64,000 bases of DNA from Nematostella vectensis (Eukaryota; Cnidaria; Anthozoa; Actiniaria; Edwardsiidae): positions 9,158,813-9,222,812 of the forward strand of contig NC_064041.1 in NCBI RefSeq assembly GCF_932526225.1, in the 5' to 3' direction. Of this stretch, positions 58,165 through 64,000 are shown in pieces. Position 1 is the first letter of the stretch. The number at the start of each line of letters is the position of its first letter. The translations under genes were made by a program, and so were the position numbers. Below the pieces are notes generated by a model, which worked only from the letters and a program-made list of their open reading frames with translations, was not told where the DNA came from and searched no databases.

Positions 58165-58232
58165 GCTGCGGAGCTCCTGACAGTGTATGGTATTGATGTT
58201 GAATGGTGCCTGCCGGTTATAGCGGTGGCTTT

Positions 58233-58778
58233 TTATCTCTTTCTTCTTTTCTTGGTAGTAGACGGCCCAGTGGTTCCTGGTCTTTTGCGTGAGGGAGAGG
58301 GAGGTTGAATGCGGATAAGTGAGGGCTGGTAGGCAGTGCTCAAAGTATTGCCAATCCCCCTTGGGGCACTCCCGCCACCTCCACCACCGCGCTGCGCTGG
58401 CATGGGTATCCCTAGAAATGGGGGTGAACCATTAAGCGCCAATGACCATTGAACCTCACGGCCACCCTGGGTCACAGGAGCACCTCGAAAGACCCCGCGG
58501 CCACTTTGGGTGAGTTGAGAGCCACGGAATCTTCCCCTTCCTCCTTGTGTTACGGGCGCTCCCCGAAATCTTCCCATTCCTTTCTGATCTGGCCCTCCCT
58601 GAGCCATGTCTTCACGTAACTCCTTGGCTATATTCTCTTGCAACCTCATAGCGACTTGCTTTAACCAGTTGGGTGCCTTCACCATCTCAGGTGTTGGGGG
58701 AGATGTCGTGTGTCCGGGTATGTACGTAGTAATGAGGTGCGAGGGCTCAGGGGACCAACTTTTAAATAATACAGTCAC
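58233..58778 (-). CDS. RG-rich basic protein of the provirus (core-type)
   Basis: The 181-residue frame is intact. The middle has three to four repeats of GRFRGAPVTQGGR type, each about 15-16 residues, and the end has a KKRRKR nuclear-localisation-like tail. The N-terminal part (about 30-60) looks helical (NWLKQVAMRLQENIAKELRE). Arg-rich DNA-condensing core proteins are known in adenovirus-like viruses; this role is inferred. It is the only fully open gene of the provirus. Confidence 0.5.
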   Translation of the reverse strand: MTVLFKSWSPEPSHLITTYIPGHTTSPPTPEMVKAPNWLKQVAMRLQENIAKELREDMAQGGPDQKGMGRFRGAPVTQGGRGRFRGSQLTQSGRGVFRGAPVTQGGREVQWSLALNGSPPFLGIPMPAQRGGGGGGSAPRGIGNTLSTAYQPSLIRIQPPSPSRKRPGTTGPSTTKKRRKR

Positions 58779-59234
58779 CTCTTTTGGGGCCTGATATGCA
58801 AGGCCACTTTTACAGCGCCCGATTGGAACTTGATGATGTTTCCACTATCGTCGGCAATTTGAATTCTAAAAGTGTCGAGAAAAGAGAACCGTATTTTGAA
58901 ATAGAAGGGGTTGAGGAAGTTTTCTTCGTGCATGTCACCATCGTCGCCTTTTGGTGTGAAGACCCGCATCAAGTTGCCAGAGTTGTTACCCCCGGGTACA
59001 ACGCACTCTGTTGTGTGCCCGAGTATAAATAGTAGTCTTGGAACGGTTTTCCTTTTGGGCCAGGCGCATTCTCAGTCGAGACAAACGAGGAAGAACGGCG
59101 CATTGGGACCATCCCATATAGTCGTAGACAGCATACTCCTGGTTTGCTTCTTCTGCTGACCCGTACCATGGTGGCATGCCAAACGTTGGAATATCCGGCA
59201 CCAAGGACTCCTCATCGGGGTTCAACCGCCGCAA
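58775..59234 (-). pseudogene. Penton-like minor capsid protein remnant
   Basis: The C-terminal frame (58775-58972) has FRIQIADDSGNIIKFQSGAV, resembling the last strands of a jelly-roll vertex or minor capsid protein. Upstream frames (58969-59169 and 58986-59234) carry pieces of the same protein in different phases, so at least one frameshift is present near 59100 and another near 59015-59025 distinguishes this copy from 1-408. Confidence 0.5.
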
Positions 59235-59240
59235 AAATCG

Positions 59241-59409
59241 TGGCGATACGCTGGCGTTTGTATTGTCGACGGTAAGGGCGGTGGAGCGTGTAGGTGGGTT
59301 GCGAGCGTAACCATAACTCGGCTTGCTGACGAGTTAACCCCTTGTTACGTATGGCCCGCGCCAATTTATCCACGCCACCATAGGCCGCCGGGTCCGAGGG
59401 ATCATAGTA
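59241..59409 (-). pseudogene. Integrase N-terminal stub of the provirus
   Basis: YYDPSDPAAYGGVDKLARAI and RQQAELWLRSQPTYTLHRPY resemble the N-terminal region of Polinton/adintovirus integrases (compare SEAEAKRWLEKQALWQIYLP in the Maverick integrase). The catalytic core is missing; penton-like sequence follows directly. Confidence 0.6.
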
Positions 59410-59510
59410 GCTACCATTGCGTTGTTTGGACGATTTCTTTGAGACCTTTGGGGATTGTTTATGACCGTTCGTCTTTGTTAGCGGTTTTGAAAGCTTTCTC
59501 CGCCCTACTA

Positions 59511-62500
59511 TAATGTACTCGGTACGCCGGGGGTTGTCTCGCTCCCCGAACTTCCCCCACATACTGTTCAGCGCCATTTTATTAACGCACCGACGTCCCT
59601 CGTTCCGATTGATACGCTGGGGGTCCAGCCTTATACCCTCGTGCTCCAGGTAATTTTTAAGTAGCGCTCCCGGTCATCGTCGGTCCGGCACCATGCAGGC
59701 CAGCCAGAGGCCTCTTGCTTGTTTTTTAAGAACTGTGCGATGTACCCCCCGAACAGCTGGCCCCATTCCTCCCAGTGCCATACCTCATATACTTTGAGGA
59801 CACGGTAACGTTTCTCCAAGGCTTTGGCCAGCTCCACATGGGTCCAAGTACCCACGGCTGTTCGATCGTTATCGGTGTGGTCGCAGCCCCTATCCTGGCG
59901 TTCCTCTTCAGCGCAACGTGGACAACAAACAGACATCAGTTTGTCATTAATCCTCATTGGGAGGACTGGGAAGTAGAGGTCGCGTGGTGGCAGGAACCGT
60001 ACTTTGAGCAACCCCTTATACCCTGTTACCGGCCCAAAGTCACAAATGATGACATGCGGGTGGCCTTTTGGATAATTCGCGAGAATTGACGTGCGGATAA
60101 AGTAAACAAAAGTCTTTGTACTCAATAATTGTCCCAGCGGGTTCCTCGGAAACATCACAGCGAAGTTGGATAGCATTCGTACGACCCCCGAAAAAAGCAT
60201 TACGCGCCTCAAGTACTTTGCTACATTCAACGTCACTCACTACAGCTTGTAGGTGAGCCTCGCTAGCCAGTCGCTTGTCAAATTGACACTCCGATTCCTC
60301 CACCAGATTAAAACCTAGATCGCTGAGGTGTAAGGAGATATCGCGAGTACGCTCGCGCAAGCCTCTCATTAGGACATGGTTCAGCGGGTTCCTGGTGTCA
60401 GGGTCATAACAAATTGCGCAACCGTAAAACAGGCACCCATGGTATTGATAACAAGTGTTGGTCTCTTGCGCGAAATCATCCACTTTGTAACGCCCGATCT
60501 TGACCTCACCACCGTTCCCTGCATGCTGGATGAACACCCCATCCTCATGTGTCTTGCACTCGAGCCATTGTAGCGCTTTAATGAATGAACATCGTTCCCT
60601 CGGTAACCTCTGGGTGGGATCACTGCTACACTCTGCTCGGGTAGGTGGTTCAAACGCAAAATCTTCATGCACAAGGAAGGTAAAGTGATAGCTGACTTGA
60701 ACGCGGGGATCCCCCCAGCTTCACGAAATTCCCGGTCGTAGGCTACACTGCCCTTGTCAACACCTCGACATCCTTGTGGCAGTAACTTGCTAGTTGCTGT
60801 TGGAAGTCGAACACGGCGCCCCTGGACACCTCGCCAGCGTGCCAAGTCCTTAGCGCCTGTGCTGCCTCATCCTTCATTCCAGGGAGGTCGTAATATTCCA
60901 AAGGGGGGATGGTTTCAACGTAATCTTGGTGGTCGGGGGGTATTGAAGAGGTGTGGAAAAGTACCTTTGCATGCAATGTGCTCGAAACCAAACGTTTTTG
61001 GCATCTTGTTCAATCCACAGGCATAAAATTTAGTGTGTCCACTTTGTATGCGGGAAAGTTCATGTACAATGTCTTTCCTCCGTTAAAGATAACAGTGGGC
61101 TTGTACCCGTTGACAAACACCCACTCCAGCACAAGGAATCAGTCGTACCCTTTGAAATTATGGGCAAGACATGTGTAGCCTTGGTTTGCCCCTGAAAAAA
61201 GCCAGGAGCAGAATTCGGCCACAATCCGGAAACCATGCTTTCGCTGGCCACACTTCATACACTCCATCACATCCATTGGGGCGTCTTTACAAAGTCTACA
61301 GAGTTTCTGAACCGCTACATAGTTCGACGTATGCTTGTTTGTTAAAGGCATAGCCTCGAAATAAAAAATAAGGAGAGAATCCATGTCTTCGTCGTTGTGC
61401 GCTGGTACAACCGCCTCCCCCACCGTCACAAAACATTGGTGGTCTTGGGGTACCAACTGCTTACAGATATTGCAGCGGTACTCCCCACAAACATGCTCAT
61501 CACCACTTTTCCTCTGCGCTGACTTGTCAACAGACTTTCCGCAGTCATTGCATTTATAGTACCGCTGACAAAACGTCCAATTTTTTATCCCGCCTCCCCC
61601 GGATCTCCTTATGATTTTGGTAACAAGTCAATGTCCGGAAATACTTATTGCATACCCCACAATACATCCAATCCCAACGGGGGGCATCTCCTCTAGAAGT
61701 AGGGGTAGGTGAGCATCCCTCCCGGCCACAACTCCGATACAGCTCCACGCAGCTATGCGCCTCACGGTTTGAATAGGGTTTCTTACACTTTAAACAGAAA
61801 TATGCGCGCCCCAGTAGCCACGGTACCTTGGTCACATACTGGTAGTGGTCACCGGTATGATATAGCCATAGGTGATGCTTGGGGTCCACCAAGTCACCGG
61901 AGTATACAACGACGTTAAGGTACTGCTGGGGGATCCCGTTAATCTCAATACCTTGACCCGCGAAAAGCTTTTAGAATTCCGCCAGTTCTTCGAGACCGAA
62001 TTTACGAATAGGGACCCCCGCGGCCTCGTGGAGCGCCCTGGCACGCCGGCCCTGCTCGAGCAGATAACGCCCACCATCCCCGGTATGGTACAACCGTCGA
62101 TATGTCTGTATATCCTCTGTTTTGTGTGCCAACCCCATCACGATAGCTCTAGCGGCACACATTTCATCTGTATTCTTTATTCTTACAATCGTCCCATTTT
62201 CCCGCAACCACGTCTCCAAATCTGCGATCCCCAGGGACCCGCTGTGGACCTTCCAGCTACCACCACGTGGCATTTGGGTGTGGTACACGCGCACAGAAAA
62301 GCGACCGTGCAGTACAAAATTTGCATTTGACTGAGCCACAGTTTCCATCACATCGATTAGGCGCTTAGGCGTGAGATATTGTCGTGGCATATAGGGTAGG
62401 GAGATCGGGTTTGTTAGGCCTGGCGCGTCCAACGTGATGCGGGCGAAATCTTGCGGGGATAAATCTCCTAAAACATCATCGAGGAGTCGCTGAAGCACGC

Positions 62501-62996
62501 GCTCTAAGTCCTCAAGCGCCTTTTCAAGGTCGTCTCTCTCAGGCAGTTTGATGGTTAGAAAGTAGTCGGTTAAGTCGGTGTTGAATTTGCGGCTATGCCG
62601 CGTAGAGACTTGTTGTAGAGAATACCCCTGTAAAGAGTCACTGTCCACATCACCACTCACAAAGCGTTGACTTCCACCCGCTTGCGCTGTTTCGTTGCCA
62701 TAACAATCGTTAAATAACTCCCCAAGGGATGAGTAAGTCACCGGGGTCTCATCTTGATTTTGGGCTACAAATTCATCCTGAGCGCCTAACACATCCTCGA
62801 AAAAGTCCGGCTCTAACTCTGATGGTGAATCACCAGCCCCATCATCATCACTACATGGTGGGAGTAAGTAAAAGAGTAAGGCTAATAGCTCTTGGAGATA
62901 CTGCTCTCCATCTTCTTCGATGGGGTCCTGACTGTCACCATCAGGACTCGGTAATAGTTCTAGTAACTCTTGTAATGAAGGCTTATCGATATCCAT
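59511..62996 (-). pseudogene. DNA polymerase B of the provirus, broken and truncated
   Basis: Frames in order: 61971-62996 (N-terminal domain, acidic start MDIDKPSLQELL, then DYFLTIKLPERDDLEKALED), 61554-61892 (Cys-rich zinc region), 61139-61456 (degenerate exonuclease motif I region, CRLCKD and CMKCGQ cysteines), 60743-60991 (exonuclease III region), 60040-60672 (FFGGRTNA and the motif A-like DFCLLYP), 59631-60236, and 59511-59577 (motif B-like LNSMWGKFGERD). Breaks: stops at 61971-61973, 61139-61141 and near 61015, frameshifts near 61570, 60700, 60150 and 59600. Motif C is deleted. It is of the adintovirus-type lineage and distinct from the intact Maverick polymerase. Confidence 0.75.
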
Positions 62997-63019
62997 TAAG
63001 ACTCGCTAATAGTGTGAAA

Positions 63020-63055
63020 TAAAAAAATATATACCGTTCCCACTTTTATAAAAGC
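63020..63055 (-). promoter_or_regulatory. TATA-like elements upstream of provirus polymerase
   Basis: Minus strand TTTTATAAAAGTGG (63040-63055) and TATATATTTTTTTA (63022-63036) lie 25-60 bases before the ATG at 62996. Placement suits a basal promoter. Confidence 0.4.
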
Positions 63056-64000
63056 GGGTTCATAACTAAACAATTAAGTACCTGCCAATAATAGCACCCG
63101 GTAAAAAGAATCTAAAAAAATATATTTGACCCTTACTGCCGTGACCTTACCATAGAAGGGCAAAAAATATGTGAAATCTGTCAGGGCGCATCAATTCTCA
63201 TCCAGACGTAATATAATTCACTAAATGATTAGGAAAATAGCACGCGATTAGAACCACCACTTTGTTTATTTTAAATAGTTTGGGCACTTAATCCTGATAT
63301 CAGGCAAGAAATCTAATTAGGGCTGTCAACGTTGTTTATTTGTAATAGCTGGGACACCAAGCATCAACCATCTAAAATACGCATAATACCATACCATTTC
63401 TTTTTTTTTTTCATCTCGACTTAAATGCCAATAGAATGACTGCTGTACATGAACAAACTTTGTTTATTGTAATAGTAGGGAGTACTTTATTCTGATATTA
63501 TGCAAGCACTCGCTAATTACATTTAATTGATTGTATTGTATTGACACAAGCACGATATGGAATTTTGTTACGGTCGTCCCGTGTTTTCAACGTTAACTTG
63601 CCCAACATGAATCTTGTTTTTTCCTTTAAATACAAAACAGAAACAAAAACCAAAAAAAAAAAAAAAATTGAAGGCCCTGCTTATAAAACCTTAATGCTGA
63701 TATCAGTTAAACACTCACTAGCGAATATTTGTTTGTTTTTGCTTTTACACGAGATCCTAGCGCGATATTATGCTATGCAAACAGCGTCTGCTGTTTGCGG
63801 AATGGCCTCGCAAAGCTTCTGGTATTGAGTATTTGAGCAATACAGCCCGCACCCAATGACCTGTGGGTCAGCTTCATAATTGAGCACTGTACCGCACTTA
63901 AAAACGCCTCGACCGACCTCTTTAAGGCCAACTTCGCAGAAACATTGCATAGAGGAAGCCATAATGACTAGTCTAGCTGCACAATGCTATACCTTTGGGC
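63056..64000. other. Flank of the provirus; one small Cys-rich frame
   Basis: AT-rich, with an 18-base A run near 63650. A 64-residue minus-strand frame at 63768-63962 (start MASSMQCFCEVGLKEVGRGV, Cys at seven positions) could be a small exon or chance ORF; I do not recognise it. Confidence 0.35.

Larger units (their letters stand above)
54669..62996 (-). mobile_element. Decayed adintovirus-like provirus
   Basis: Minus-strand remnants of polymerase B, integrase N-terminus, penton-like, basic RG-rich, major capsid, adenain-like protease and packaging ATPase genes lie in a row. Several junctions look like internal deletions (polymerase to integrase near 59510, integrase to penton-like near 59240, capsid to protease near 57300). 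Stops and frameshifts affect nearly every gene, so it is an old endogenous copy. Outer limits are uncertain; no TIR pair was found. It differs in gene content from the Maverick at 25143-41587. Confidence 0.75.

Overview
The window is animal nuclear DNA, most likely from a cnidarian (sea anemone or coral). The evidence is intron-split, secreted PAN/EGF/discoidin genes with phase-1 EGF exons, AT-rich introns and a heavy load of mobile elements. The cnidarian assignment rests on family resemblance and was not tested by any search.

Host layer: three related genes lie on the minus strand. Gene A (1036-5559) encodes signal peptide, PAN/apple, EGF and calcium-binding EGF exons and a different last domain, and carries an in-frame stop in one EGF exon. 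Genes B (13503-21750, with extra first exons up to 25044) and C (45528-53026) are copies produced by a segmental duplication. Both encode signal peptide, PAN, EGF, several calcium-binding EGFs and a two-exon F5/8-type C (discoidin) domain. Gene B has one more EGF exon than C, a broken splice donor and three copies of its signal-peptide exon.

Mobile layer 1: 6333-8456 (minus) is a Penelope-like retroelement with reverse transcriptase (YRDD) and GIY-YIG endonuclease, broken by at least two frameshifts. It is followed by two minimal hammerhead ribozymes whose stem I covaries. Other repeats include a 370-bp MITE, a CR1/L2-like reverse transcriptase fragment, retroposon tails, minisatellites and a CRE-like repeat block.

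Mobile layer 2, the centrepiece: a complete Maverick/Polinton occupies 25143-41587 (16.4 kb). Its terminal inverted repeats are built largely of 19-bp tandem units. It interrupts a hAT transposase pseudogene in frame, and a short target duplication (AACGG) marks both ends. It carries 15 apparently intact genes: DDE integrase, a protein-primed-type DNA polymerase B with an endonuclease-VII-like insert, FtsK/HerA-type packaging ATPase, double-jelly-roll major capsid protein, penton-like minor capsid protein, several membrane or coiled-coil virion-type proteins, a TFIIB-like factor, an ankyrin-repeat protein and a Cys/His-repeat protein. Nearly every gene is preceded by a common motif, approximately AARTGRTTTAAAGA, close to the start codon. 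A second GC-rich near-palindrome (core GAGCTCGAGGGGCTAGCC) is scattered in intergenic positions and in frame inside genes. A TFIIB-like gene together with a uniform TATA-like motif suggests an element-specific transcription system.

Mobile layer 3: about 54.0-63.0 kb holds a decayed adintovirus-like provirus on the minus strand (polymerase B pieces, integrase stub, penton-like, basic RG-rich protein, capsid protein, adenain-like protease, ATPase). It is full of stops and frameshifts, and its parts are fused by deletions. The first 408 bases of the window are a near-identical fragment of the same element.
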